Notes: generated from the letters alone by a model not told the origin. A stretch of DNA of 64,000 nucleotides from Echinometra lucunter (GCA_029962745.1 CM057154.1:32426424-32490423); one strand, 5' to 3'. Shown: positions 10,582 through 22,311, numbered from the stretch's first letter. Made by a program: numbers and translations.

Positions 10582-10726
10582 CAAGCTTCCGAAGCGCTAC
10601 GCCAGGCTGCCGAGGGTTGTAGCGATGTAATTGGATCGACTTATAGGGATTGTACAGAAAAGGTTGACCGAGTACACTCAGATTGTATGGCTTTCTTCGC
10701 ACAAGAGGATATTCTCGAACCTCTAG
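10582..10726 (+). pseudogene. Gene 1 exon M': cysteine exon, open, acceptor rebuilt by hAT insertion
   Basis: 145 nt, phase 0 to phase 1, exactly the length and phases of exon 15,491-15,635. The frame is open. Aligned with that exon it keeps all three cysteines and a Gly-Ser-x-Tyr-Arg-Asp-Cys core. The donor is GTAAGA at 10,727. The AG acceptor at 10,580-10,581 lies inside the 8-bp hAT target duplication, so the exon still has an AG while its pyrimidine tract now comes from the transposon end. Although short and diverged, the match in length, phase and cysteine spacing makes the call firm. Confidence 0.8.
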
Positions 10727-11274
10727 GTAAGAGGGATTTGATATTCCACCCAAACTAATATCCATGCACAATTTGTGAAAAATGTAGATTCCTTGAATCA
10801 CAATCACTGTCATTTAAGAACTCGATACAATAGATTCTGAAGTCGTTTCACGACTGGTAAATGTTTTATTCATGCTATAAGACTTGCCAGATATACATGC
10901 AGCGCTGCTTTGGACAAATAGTCAACAATGAACATTTATGAAAGTTGTATGGCAATCTTTGCTTTCCTGGGTATTCAGCCATAAATTGTATTCTTAAGAT
11001 TAAGCGTTTAGTAATAAACAATATTGCCATCTCCATTTCATTTCATCCTGTAAAATATTTCTGGAGTCTATTTTACACTTAGTCCGTTTCCCAAAGGCAG
11101 CTTGAATAAGGGTTTCCTACTCGTAATGGTTGTATATTGGTGATTCCACGTTTGGCTAATGCGGCCAATTTTCTTAACCATGTGTACATCACATTACATT
11201 TATTCTGACCTTGGCAACTCAATCTATGATCTAATGTTTCCTTCTGCTCCTTACATGTTCGTTATACATTGTAG
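10727..11274 (+). other. Short intron of gene 1
   Basis: Joins M' (phase 1 donor) to N' (acceptor CATTGTAG at 11,274). Nothing else is recognised. Confidence 0.6.
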
Positions 11275-12545
11275 ATGAGATCTGTAAAATCTTTGACGTG
11301 GGACCCGTGTGTTCTATACTGGAATTCGGGCAAGGCGTGTGCCCACTCCCGGCTTATATGTGGACGAAACCATGCATAGAAAACTCTCTGGCTGGCACAC
11401 GCACGGCTATGCAGACGGTCATCCCTAAGTTCTCTACACATTTAGATTTTCCCACGTTTCAGAGAACGTGGTCAATCAGAGCACCACCTCTGAGGGTATC
11501 CAAGAAGCTATTCAGCAAGAACTGGATGCTGCTTACAGTAAGATTGACTGGGTCCTGGCGATTTCGGACAAAATCCTAGCGCTTTCTTTCGTCTGGCTTT
11601 GCATCAAGTCGTATATGTACCACACGAGCTATCGTTACAAAGACTCCTTTGATAACCAATACATAACTGCCAAGTTCAAGAAGCTTGATTCGAGCCGCAA
11701 GGAACGTGGAGCGTCTCATCTTCTGCCTCTAAAGAAACATGAGAAGAATCATCTCATTGATGTCACCGCTCTGCGTCTTAGCAAGTCTGAGAAACAGTAC
11801 CTGACCCTGGGACTTTAAAGGGTTCTTCTTCACGCCATTATCACAGGAATCCTCATGTTTATGGACTTTGGCTTGTATTGGCTATTGCTGAAGATTCAAG
11901 AACATGGCCGTTACGAGGTGGAGGTAAAAGAGTTCCTTTGGCATTAACGTAGGGGAAGGTATTCTCTCCAAGTTTTTCGGCCTCCTCTTTACCGAGGGCT
12001 TTGAGGCAACTACTGTCTTTAACACCACACTGAACACCACAAAATGTTTGTCACAACCTATTCCGCCAAATAACAACTTGGCTGTTGCTATAAGCTTCTT
12101 GTACGCAACCACCATAGTCATGGTTCTACGCGCGCCGTCAACTCCGTTACATCGCTGCATACTACTATCCAGAGAGGGAGGTAGAACGCACCGCGTACCT
12201 GTATGGACGCACGATGCAGAAACGACAGACTTTAAGAAAAATGTTGCGTGATGCAGTGAAGATGAACAAAAAGAAAGGGATGCCAACAAACGAATCAGTA
12301 TCACGGCATACCTTGCTAGAAACTTTCCTGGCTGTAAATCTCTCCTCGGCTGCTGTGGCTTTAAAAGGTTGCAGTGCCTGGGCTGCCGTTCCCCTGACGA
12401 TGGTTTGCTTGTATACTGCTCTGATCGGGAATGTGATGGGGTATACTGCGAAGAATGCGCACGCGCACTGCGAGGAAAATGTATCATCTGTGACGATTTG
12501 ATTAACTTAGGGCAAAAGCCCAAAGAAGCTGAACATCAGTTGTAG
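11275..12545 (+). pseudogene. Gene 1 terminal exon N': DC-STAMP and RING-like region, multiply broken
   Basis: Matches terminal exon 18,195-19,477 along its whole length: the cysteine-bearing start, the membrane segment, the Asp-Asn-Gln-Tyr-Ile-Thr motif near 11,655, the Leu-Leu-Pro-Leu motif near 11,722, a Tyr-Tyr-Tyr-Pro motif near 12,165 and a final eight-cysteine cluster. Breaks seen: a frameshift near 11,461; a TAA at 11,816; another frameshift near 11,945; about 11 bp lost near 12,126; and a 1-bp loss in a purine run near 12,270. The reading resumes in shifted frames after each. The last frame ends with TAG at 12,543-12,545; an AATAAA follows near 12,860. Confidence 0.88.
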
Positions 12546-12981
12546 TGCGTTTTGTTTTAGCAGTTATACAAATAGGATAGGCCTATAAACAATGTCACTT
12601 AATAGTGCTTAATATGTATGTCTGTATTTGCTATTACCACAATGGATATCTCATGTAATGCATATTCGTTTACTACTGCTTTTACAGAAAATGGTGATCA
12701 TTTTGTAATCTCATTTAGAATATGACAGTACTTAGTGCACATAGTTGTACAAATCGCTACATGCTGAGAATCTATAAACAATGAAATAGACAAAAAATCT
12801 CTGAATACCTTTTGTATGTATTGCTTATTTAAACTCCATAACTTCAAAGTTGAAAGACGAATAAACTGTTTCAAATTAATTTCAAACTTGATTTAAAGAG
12901 TAATGTACTACTACTCTTACGTTATTTGTACTCAGTGATTAAAGTACTCATTTCCCTTTTTCAGGTTATCGGTACTCAATT

Positions 12982-13343
12982 TTAACCCATTCGTGACAGA
13001 GGTCCACATTTTGTGGTTTGACCTAATATCTTTTGATGCAAAGTCCTAAAAATCATACCAAATACATGAGAAGAAAAAGCAAAAATTCTGAACAAACTGT
13101 GCCCATTTTTATTTAAATCCTTAAATTGGCAATGTGATAGAAAGTTTAAAATCACCGTTTTCCCCTGCAAATTGGCAACTTTTTGACTTCTCATCATAAT
13201 TTCCGTCAATTTATATTCATTTCAGATGCATGACGTTTTATAAGAAAAATGTAGCAATAAAATAAGAATGTTGGTGTTGCCAATTTCAAGAATAAAAGCT
13301 GATCAAATTAGGCTTTAAATAATTTCTGTCACGAATGGGTTAA
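12982..13343. mobile_element. piggyBac-type MITE with TTAA target duplication
   Basis: The left end reads TTAACCCATTCGTGACAG and the right end CTGTCACGAATGGGTTAA, a perfect inverted repeat. Removing the TTAA leaves CCC...GGG ends, as expected for piggyBac elements, which duplicate TTAA. The 362-bp element encodes nothing. Confidence 0.85.
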
Positions 13344-14180
13344 TAAAGATGACATTTTAAAGTACTATTTTAAGAGCACATTATTTTGTGATCCCTGAAT
13401 TCGTAAGAAAGGTAGTCTACTAATGCATACAGTTTTTTCTGTACTAATCTTAAATTACTATGTGTTGACTGTATACCAATATAATCTGATGTATTATTCC
13501 GACAATATTCATGGTTATGAGGAAGAAATTTCGCAGAAGCTGAGAGATTTAGAAGCGCCAGTACTAATGTTAGTAGTAAAGTACTAATAATCAAAGTAAA
13601 TATTATCGTGTAAGTCAATAAAACTGCAACCCTTTTTAACAGTTCATTGTTAACAAATTAGAGCACGAATAAAGATACGTGTTAAATCGTATTATAGAGT
13701 AACTCTTCAATTATTTTAATGCCATTTTTGAAAAAACATAGGACAAATTATGACCAAGAATGTAAAGGAAATTCGGAGGGTATATCTTCCAGTGTGTAAC
13801 ACGCTAAGATGGAACTGGTTAGGTAGTTTGGACCCTGTCTTTTTATTCATCCCCTGTCATTTCTTTGAGTTGGAAGTACTTTGATATAAAACACAACTTC
13901 ATTGCTAAACTCAAATGTCATGCAAACAGAAATATGTGTAGTGAAAAGGTGAAAGTAGAAGCAAGGTCGTACATTAATTCATTCACTGTAAAAGTAGTTT
14001 ATTCAGATTTCTGTTTCTTGATAGTAATGATGAAATAAATTCAGTCATTATATAAACATCTGTATAAATTTTCTCTAACATGCAAAAAATAAATAAATCA
14101 TTCAAAGCAAAAATCCTGAACAAAACTTTATGAAAAAATACGTCGAAGCTTTCCTCATAAAGTACTTTTATAATGTTGAC

Positions 14181-14372
14181 CTGGGGCCCGTTGCATAAAA
14201 CTTACTATAAAAGTAACTTTGCTATTATAGTAAGTCTTCATGGAATACTGGATTTTGATTGGCTGTTGAGCAACATGCCATGCTTAACAGCCAATCAGAA
14301 TCCAGTATTCCATGAAGAGTTACTATGATAGCAAAGTTACTATTATACTAAGTGTTATGTAACGGGCCCCAG
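14181..14372. mobile_element. Foldback MITE, nearly a full-length palindrome
   Basis: Starts CTGGGGCCCGTT and ends AACGGGCCCCAG. The arms continue inward with few mismatches to a small loop near 14,275, so the whole 192 bp can fold into one hairpin. The inner part (TACTATAA, ATTCCATGAAG, ATTGGCTG) is shared with 57,908-58,062. Confidence 0.85.
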
Positions 14373-15490
14373 AAAATTATCATTAGCGAGGTATCTTTTT
14401 AATAAAAGTGTTTGCAGGCTCATTTTCCAAATTCGAAATTGCTCAGTTGAAATATTACGCATATCGAAAATCATTTTAAATATAGTTTTGATGATCATAT
14501 GAATTGTTATGTTTTGAATTCTGTTGCTATTTTTTCTTGTACATTAATAAAGGTTTTTAAGACTGTGAATATTTTCGAGTTTAGTGCATCATTCCATGTG
14601 TGAAACTCGACAGGTTTGAGAAGGGGTGATTAAAGTTTAAGAGTGTAAATGACAATCATTTGTAAACAATCAATAACGTTGGTGTTCAACTCATACTATG
14701 CTATGATTGAGATAATTTTAAGATAATTTTTAAGTAATTGGGATGGCATCGCCCCAAATTAAGAAGATCTGCGCGGTAAGCATAGAAATTTCATCAGAAA
14801 AAAGAAAACACCAAACTGAATAGAATCGGGACGATTAAACACGAGATCACAGCGATGATGAGTTACTCTGATAGTAGATATTAAAAAAAAACAAAACATG
14901 TTCCACTGGAGCATTCTTGTTTGCCGAAATAGATCCCTAAAAGCGTGACTGTGGCTTTGTAGTAAGTTCATTTGTATGAAAGCAGAAAATAAGATAAATA
15001 TCAGAGTGGTGAAAATTATAAAGAGATCGGACAAACGAAAAAATGTTAATGTTTGAAAGATGAGATCATTACATTCATGCGAATTTCAAATTGGCAATTC
15101 ATGGCCTTTTGATTTGAAAGAAATTTTTATTTAATCATATGATCTAAGTTTTATGAATTACTTGTGAAAAATTGCATGGAATGTACCCCTATATGGACCG
15201 CATGGCATGCGCACTTGTTCTCAGAAACAAATCTTGATCCAAGATGTCCGTTGATTTAGCATGTCATATCGTCAAGCTTTCCCTTTATACGGTTGGTTTG
15301 TTATGTCATTAAAAGTGTTTAGAGAGCTGCAGAACCAGAAAAGAACACATCAAGACAATATTAATTGATAAGAATGGAAAAAAAAAGTTCCGGCCTTGTT
15401 GTTTAATCGAACAAAAAATCCAAATTAATCTTGATACTGGGGAAAAAATCCGAAGTAACCTTGACAAGGACATCTCTTAATCTTCCACAG

Positions 15491-15635
15491 GCTACAGGAG
15501 AACAACTCGGAAGAGCGGCAGCTGCTTGTAACGACATGTTAGGGTCAGCTTACAGAGATTGCTACCGGACCTTGAATAATGTTTCCATCGATTGCAAGAC
15601 TTTTATGAGGAACGAAGGAGTCTCACCAGCTGTAG
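15491..15635 (+). CDS. DCST-type exon M: cysteine-rich extracellular segment
   Basis: 145 nt from a CTTCCACAG acceptor to a GTTAGT donor, phase 0 to phase 1. It encodes about 48 residues with cysteines after Ala-Ala-Ala, after Tyr-Arg-Asp and after Ser-Ile-Asp, plus an Asn-Val-Ser sequon. In DCST proteins such cysteines lie in the extracellular loop after the N-terminal helices. Its last base and the first two of exon 18,195 form a Gly codon. The usual upstream exon (ending Asn-Gln-Gly-Leu-Asp, phase 0) is absent nearby; exon 8,511-8,651 has the right phase to splice here, skipping the dead exons in between. Confidence 0.8.
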
Positions 15636-15730
15636 GTTAGTAATCCTTAACGCAGATTAATCATTTACTTTGGAAAGAAGATTTTTTTTCTAACTAGTAA
15701 GAAAGGATGTAACTGCTTGTAGGTAAGGAA

Positions 15731-17400
15731 CCTGGGGCGCGTTTCATGAAACCGTCATAACTACAAGATCAACGACATCTCGGAGTTGTCGGTCATCTTG
15801 TCTGCTAAGGGTTTCACAAAGCCGTCTTTGCCAAGACCAGCGACAACTTCCCTTACAAATGACTTGTCGCTCCTCAGAACATGTCATATCTTTTTAGCAC
15901 GCCATCACAAGTCACCTTTTTCTCGGCTATGGGCAGCTCGCGGGCAGCACAAAATACGGAATGTTAATTTCTTAAATACAAATAGTTCTTGAGCTCTAGA
16001 CTTTCATTCCATAAACAATTATTACTAATGTTGATGTAAAAGTATAACTGAAATAACCTATAGACCAATTTCACAACGCAAGAGGGCAGCAGACTGTTCG
16101 ACACAGTTCGACATACTGCTGTGGGCGCTCCAACTTTTATAGTACACAAGTCAATAGCGCGTTATGTACATTCGTTCGATTTTTTTGTCTATTTTGACCA
16201 GTATATGCAGATTTATTTTAATATTTGCAATGAGAAATTGTCAAGGAAGTTCAGGTCGCAGCTGTGCGGTGCTCAAACGCCACAAGGATTACAGAAAGTT
16301 TAAAAATTGGAAGCTAACTGAGTGCGAAATTCACTCGCTTTTGACTCATGAAGCCTGTTTGTGTGAGAAGCCGTACTCACTACACAGGTTTCCGTAAGCA
16401 ATGTGAAGGAATTCGTCGCCAGTGGGTAAAAACATCAACAGAAAGGACTTTTAAGTCAAGAAACATTATCATTATGTACTTTGGCGTAAAATTTAATGAG
16501 TGAAAACTTGACTTTGTAAACAGGGTAAGATTTAGGGCTCCCGTTTACTACGGCTTCTATGCTGCAATCGAACTTTTACTGACAAAACTAAGTTGAAAAA
16601 CCATCGAAATTACAAAAATACATCATACCTTCATCCGTCAGATATGACCATTGTCTTACCTCATCTACCCATGTATCCATGCTTTATTTTATTGATCTAG
16701 AATAAAGTAAATGGAACAATATCGGGGCATTTCTCATATCTTACATTCATTTTGTACACAGAGCCAATCGCGGTCAGCGCGCTTGCCCACAGCAGCAATG
16801 GCGTCGCCGATAGAGGGCCAAATACCTAAACCGGCCGTGAAATTGGTCTATACGTTTCAGCGACGTTATAACCCTCCAACAAGTAATTGAGATTAATGTT
16901 GATTATCCTCCCATCAGTCTCCCATAGAAAACGGAGCAGTCTGTATTTTCAGGCCCGTAAGAACGATGACAATTCAACATGTATAGATTCCCTTTATATT
17001 TTCCTCATTTGCAAGTAAAATATTCATTGAAATCATATAAAATGTATTCGAAAATGAATTTATCTCAGAATTTAGGTTGCATAATATTCCGATTCAGCAT
17101 TTTTCAAAGATTAAAACAAAATTTGGGTCTGATTTCTTAATTGTAAATCTAAATTCGCAAAGCGCAACAGCAGCTTTTCGTTTATCGATTTTTAGAAATT
17201 CTCAGATATCACAATTAAAGTAGTTTTTCACGTGAATGCAATGTTTGTATTATTTGTTTCAAATCCTGGTACTATCGATATCTTGAATTTGTGAGATGTC
17301 AGGCTTTCGTGAAACACTTTCCTAGCTTCATGACATCTCCGTAGATCATCGACAAGAGATATGACTGTCATGGAGTTGGTTTCATGAACCGCGCCCCGGG
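15731..17400. mobile_element. DNA transposon with long inverted ends (outer element of a nest)
   Basis: The left end CCTGGGGCGCGTTTCATGAA and the right end TTCATGAACCGCGCCCCGGG are inverted copies. Looser inverted similarity continues inward for roughly 100 bp. It encodes no protein. Without the nested insert its length would be about 876 bp. I could not define a clear target duplication. Confidence 0.7.
16059..16852. mobile_element. Nested inverted-repeat element, 794 bp
   Basis: Starts TATAGACCAATTTCAC and ends with the inverse GTGAAATTGGTCTATA. The outer TA could be the target duplication of a Tc1/mariner-type insertion. It lies wholly inside 15,731-17,400, so it jumped later. No transposase is seen. 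Confidence 0.75.
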
Positions 17401-17769
17401 TGACCGAGTCCTTTAGGCAAAAGACTTGAAAATTAGGATTACTGCACAGTGCAGGGCAATAGCAAGTCGACTGGCTTTCGAACACATAACCTTTTACCGC
17501 TAGGTACAAATAACCGACGTTATTAGAAAATTAGATTGGACTGGACAACCATTCAAATGACAGGACTAAGGCATTCAATAGTTCAATTTTCTCAATTGCT
17601 CTCATGGTTCTGTTCACCTTATATTATTTATGTATGTTCTTTTTTATCGCTATTAATTGATTTGATTTAATTCTTGTTTTCCTGTATATATGTTTCAATT
17701 TATGATTTACATATATTTTGTTTGTTGATTTAATTTTTCATGTTTATATCTATTTTAATGTTTCTTTTT

Positions 17770-17876
17770 ATCACGGTCCTGCTGAAAAACAGCTTTTAGC
17801 TGAATGCGGGCACAATTGTATATATTGTTTTTTAACCGTGAATAAATAAAACAAACAAACAAACAAACGAACAAAC
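17770..17876 (+). mobile_element. LINE 3' tail fragment
   Basis: A small GCTGAAAAACAGC hairpin-like stretch is followed by AATAAATAAAA and a (CAAA)n run. This is a typical 3' end of a non-LTR retrotransposon. No reverse transcriptase remains that I can read. Confidence 0.5.
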
Positions 17877-18194
17877 CTACAAGCCCATTTGACGAGAGAT
17901 CTGGAGATAGAAGGTCTGTTGCAGGGAGACTATACCCGCCTCTTGGACCTCCATGGTTGCCAAAACTTCGATCGAAAGTTTGATCTTGAGGGCTTTTTCT
18001 CTTCGAAAACCCCTGTCACCTGAGTTGCTTTAAAATCATTTTTAAAAATCATGAGAAAGAAAAATTTGGATACATTTGTTCCGCATTTTAAAGTTCATTA
18101 TAAAGAATCACTTACTTTTTAGAATCCAATCTTATAATTACTTAAACTTTATTTCTCTCTTTCTTCCTCTCTTTCCGACTCCTGCCCATGACAG

Positions 18195-19477
18195 GCCAGG
18201 TATGTGAGGTCTTAAGAGCAGACGCAGTATGTAATCTCCTCAAAATCAACAGTATCTGCGAGACACCTGCTCGTATGGACAATGCCGTGAATGGCGCCCT
18301 ACAGAACACCCGTGATGCTATGCAGAGCGTAGTGTATGCCTTCTCTGCCAGTGTCGACTTCTCGCGGTATTTTGAGAAACGTTCAAAGGCGAGCACAACC
18401 ACAGAACACATACAACAGGCTATCTCTCAAGAGCAGGATGAAGCCTATAGCTACGTGGATTGGATCTGGCCCATAACTTACAAACTGTTAGCACTGTCTT
18501 TTGTCTGGCTGTTCTTTAAGTCCTACATGTACCATTCCAGCTATCGCACTAAGGATTCCTTCGACAACCAGTACATCACGGCACAGTTCAAGAGGCTGGA
18601 TGCAACCCGCAAGGAAGGTGGACAACCTCATCTCCTACCGCTGAAAAAGTATGAACGAAATCGACTCATTGACGTGACTGCTGTTCGCCTCTGTAAATCT
18701 GAGAAGGGCTACTTCAAATTCGGGCTTTTCACAGTCGTTCTGCATTCCATCATAGCTGGCCTTCTGATGTTCATCGACTTCGGACTTTTCTGGTTGCTTT
18801 CCAAGATCAAAGAGCACGGCGATGTCCAGATTGCAGCATCAGGGGAAGCCAACGCAGAAATTGATATTGGAGGCACTGGGGTGGTAGCTGATCTGGTGAA
18901 GATTCTTCTTAACGAGAGCTTCAAGGCATCGTCCGCTTTTAATTCTTCACTCGACACCACAGTATGCTTACCAGAGCCTATCAGACCTGACAAAAACCTA
19001 GCCATCATCATCAGCGTACTCTACGTAATAACTATCCTCATGACGCTTTCGCAGGCCTACGCGCACCGTCTTCTCCGATACATTGCCGCTTACTACTACC
19101 CTGAGCGAGAGGTGGAACGCATCACGTATCTGTATAAACGTACCTTACAGAAACGCCAGACGCTCATGAAGATGCTCCGTCAATCCGTCAGACGCAACAA
19201 GAAAGAAAGGGACGCTTACAACAAAATAAGTATTTCATCCTATCTGACAATGAAGTACCCCTGCTGTAAGAGCCTCTTTACCATGTGTGGATTCAAGCAG
19301 AATCAATGCTTAGGGTGTAGTAGCCCAGATGATGGACTCCTGGTTTACTGCTCCGATCAAGGATGTGACGGGGTTTATTGTGAGGAATGTGCAAGAGCGT
19401 TGCAAAGAAAATGTACATTGTGCGAATCTCCCATTAACCTGGGGAAGATACCTTTGGAGGCGGAGGAGAAATTATAG
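18195..19477 (+). CDS. DCST-type terminal exon N: membrane region plus C4C4 RING-like domain
   Basis: Open from an ACAG acceptor (phase 1) to TAG at 19,475-19,477, about 427 residues. Counting from the in-frame ATG at 18,188 (intronic): membrane segments at about 95-113, 178-206 and 270-290; Asn-Glu-Ser and Asn-Ser-Ser sequons at 242 and 252; and a basic stretch at 320-341. Eight cysteines (374, 377, 388, 393, 398, 401, 409, 412) are spaced C-x2-C-x10-C-x4-C-x4-C-x2-C-x7-C-x2-C, the C4C4 RING-like signature known from SPE-42 and DCST proteins. Family members act in sperm at fertilisation; ubiquitin-ligase activity is reported for DCST1, so that role is only possible here. It is probably the last exon of a living gene or an alternative 3' end. 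Confidence 0.9.
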
Positions 19478-22311
19478 GCCAAAAATGAATCCATGTTGGT
19501 TTTTAAGTCACAAAAGACAAGTTTTTCATTAACCAATGCTAATTAACTCTATACTACTATGTGTGGTCCCAGACATTAATTCTCTTTCATTCCTTAACTC
19601 ATTCTCATGTGAATTTTTTTTCTTTTTACTAAAACCGGTCAACCGGGAAATCCTGTGGAAAACGCCGTTTAATAGATCAGATATCCGATGAAGGCATAAG
19701 TTGAATTGAGTATTAACCGTCTAAATAATTAAATGACTTGCGGTGAGGCTTTGTCGATGTGGGATTGTCTATGCATAAGATGATTAAACATGTCATTCGA
19801 AGTTACTAATAGCTCAATGTTGGTGTAAAGAGTTGAAGACACCGGATGCCTCGGCGATCATGGTGATGGCGATGATGGTTTGTGCTGCCAAAATGATCGT
19901 GATGAACTGCTTCATCTATATATATAGGTGGGGGTTTTATTTTATTTCTTTTTTTCATTTCATCTTGCTTTAAACATGTTTCTCTTTCCAATCCAATGCA
20001 AAAGGCATATGATATAAAGCGCTGTACACACCACTCCATATGACCGGTCAATCCATAACCCCCCCCCCCCCCCCACACACACACACACACTTTGTGCTCT
20101 CTTGAGAGCTTTGCATTTTTAGCTAAACAGTGAACACTGAGTCTTGTCTGGTACTTTCTGATAGTTTGATGTTAATAGCTGTTTTGTTCTTATTTATTTC
20201 AGGAATGAACTGCCACAGTTTTAGTAAAGGGCTTTAAATCATTCGAAAAATGTACATTAAACAATAATTAGTTGTTGCTTAAGGAACGTCATTGAACTTT
20301 TAGTGAGGTGTTCTCAGTAATTGTCGAAATCGTAGATAACGAGGCATACTTAACGAGGCAGACTTAACAACGTTTTCACGGGTTCTTCCAAGTGCCTAAA
20401 GGGAGCATTCTGATGAATGGCTTCGTTCACTCAAATATAAACGTACATTCAATGTTCAAGGACGTAATAAACGTAACTTTTTATAGCGTTTGATAGAGCC
20501 ATTTGCTTACCAGTGGAAGTGAAAATGACATCAATGGACATTTATTCGCAATTAAGATCTATCTATAAACGGGTATGATGCAGTAAACTAACTATACAAT
20601 AAATGAAAACTCTTTCTCGGTGAACGTAGACGAGAAGCCCTAGCAATGAATCTACTCTTTTGTTTTATTTTCATGGATTTTTAAAGCATGCATATGATAA
20701 GCGGTTTATTTACATACATGGTTTCTTAATAAGAATGAAAATATATACTGCCTTTGATGAATATTTCTATGAATGAATATAAGATATTTTGTGGAATAGT
20801 AAATTGAATGCTATATTTGCAATTATATATTTTGAAATTGTGAAAATCGTCATTCTCATAGGGAATATCATAAATTCTGTAGCTTTAAATAAAACGTTAT
20901 TACCTTTAATCTCTGTTTCTTTAATTAGTTCTTTTATGTGTGTGGAGTAGGAACAAATTCGTCTATGAATGAAAGACTATTGTTAGTGACAAGTTTATAT
21001 TCATTACTTTGCAATCCACTTCTTATAAACCTATTAAACATTTTCGGTAGGTTATGTAAGCCGCTATGTACTCGGGCGACAATAATATAAATCTAGTGGT
21101 CGTCTAACTTTGGAAATAAAGTTGCTAATCCAATTTTAAGTATTTATTTCGGATATCATGGTATCACTTTGACATCATCTTTAATCACATTTAATTGGAC
21201 TACTAATAACTGGGAATCAGCTCTATAAGCGGTTGTTTGTTCAATGCATGACCTTCTATTAATATATTTTTCATGCAACTTAGCAAATGCAAATTTGAAA
21301 ATATATTTTCATTTTATAGGAATAACGTTTAGCTTATGTCGAAATCTTTACACTTCTTCTCTTTCCGATTTTTAGTGACATACAAGCAAATTGATATTAT
21401 AAAGGTAGTTCATTATTATTATTGAAAAAAATTAAATTAGTGTTAATATTATTGTATTGCGGAATAGTTACCATAGTTACATTACTTCGGATTAAAGCAG
21501 AATGGTAAAAATGGTACAGGTTATAGTAGTTTCAACTATTTTGGGAATTTCTGAGTGCTGTCTTATTTTTCAGTCTATAACACGACGAAAGTTCATAATT
21601 CTATGTTCTCTCTTTCGCCATTTCATTCATCCTAACGGCTTATTATTGCGAAGGTTAGTTACTCAAAAAATGAAATCATGTTCATTACTCCGAAATTGAA
21701 ATTCAGAAAAAGAAGTAAAATGAAAACGAAGCCAGAAAGAAGAATGAAAAGATCTAGTCCTCCTCTTCCAATCGGGAATGAAAAGAAAGATAAAGAGAGA
21801 AAAGAATGGAGAGGATTAGAGAAAGAAAAGGAGAGTAACGAAAAGAGGAAGAAAAATAAAAGAAACGTAAAGATTAGAGTAAGAGTGAAGGACATGAGAG
21901 AGTAAGGTTGCAGGTGTTTGTCACTTAAAGACTAAATCGCACTTCATATCAAAAGCTTCATTACAGATTTATTTTTAATCTTTAATCAGGTCATGTAATT
22001 TCATAATTGTGGCTATTTCAGAGAAAGAAAAATCCTGAAATGAATGAAGGATTGCCATGGTAATATGTATTTTTATTTTCACCATTTTGGAACCAGTGTT
22101 CATCATAAAGACTTTAGTCTTGAACAATGTGTGCAACCTCAGTGGAGATGTTTTAAACCATGTTGGCGTTTACTTCAAACTTATGAAACGCCTGCTTTTG
22201 CGCTTTTCATTTTTAATAGAGGGTCCGCTCTGATCGCATGCAGTAGAGATAAAGACGATATCCGGTTAAAGTAAGACAGCTAAACTGAAAACCGCATTAT
22301 GAGACTTTTTT
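19478..22311 (+). other. Downstream non-coding stretch
   Basis: AT-rich. Only a poly-C tract followed by (CA)n near 20,058-20,090 stands out. No gene is seen. Confidence 0.6.

Larger units (their letters stand above)
377..12545 (+). pseudogene. DCST-type gene 1, decayed copy (span of all remnants)
   Basis: A chain of exons collinear with gene 2 and ending in a DCST terminal exon. Remaining parts: acidic exon 377-836, possible alternative first exon 3,383-3,404, Ser/Arg exon remnant 6,532-6,713, membrane exons 7,167-7,317, 7,746-7,909 and 8,511-8,651, cysteine exon 10,582-10,726 and terminal exon 11,275-12,545. Exons equivalent to gene 2 exons at 54.2-61.4 kb are absent. Lesions seen: 2-bp frameshift and lost donor in the first exon, lost acceptor at 6,532, and at least four frameshifts plus an internal TAA in the last exon. 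A full-length product is therefore excluded, although the middle exons are open and keep splice sites, so a truncated or re-spliced transcript is possible. Confidence 0.85.
12546..15490 (+). other. Gap between gene 1 and the intact 3' exons
   Basis: Contains a piggyBac-type MITE (12,982-13,343) and a foldback MITE (14,181-14,372). I looked for membrane or sequon exons that could start the downstream exon pair and found none, so the pair at 15,491/18,195 lacks a visible 5' half here. Confidence 0.6.
15636..18194 (+). other. Intron between exons M and N, filled with transposons
   Basis: Holds the nested inverted-repeat elements 15,731-17,400 and 16,059-16,852 and a LINE 3' tail ending near 17,876. 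It ends in a long pyrimidine tract (18,150-18,190) before the acceptor. Confidence 0.75.

Noticed and set aside
11882..12523. Minus-strand open frame of 213 codons
   Set aside because: It is the antisense shadow of the broken terminal exon N', whose plus-strand protein is clearly recognisable.
18188..18194. ATG at 18,188 as the true start of a 429-residue protein
   Set aside because: It lies in a strong splice acceptor context with a long pyrimidine tract, and the exon aligns with a phase 1 entry as in N'; the ATG is probably intronic.
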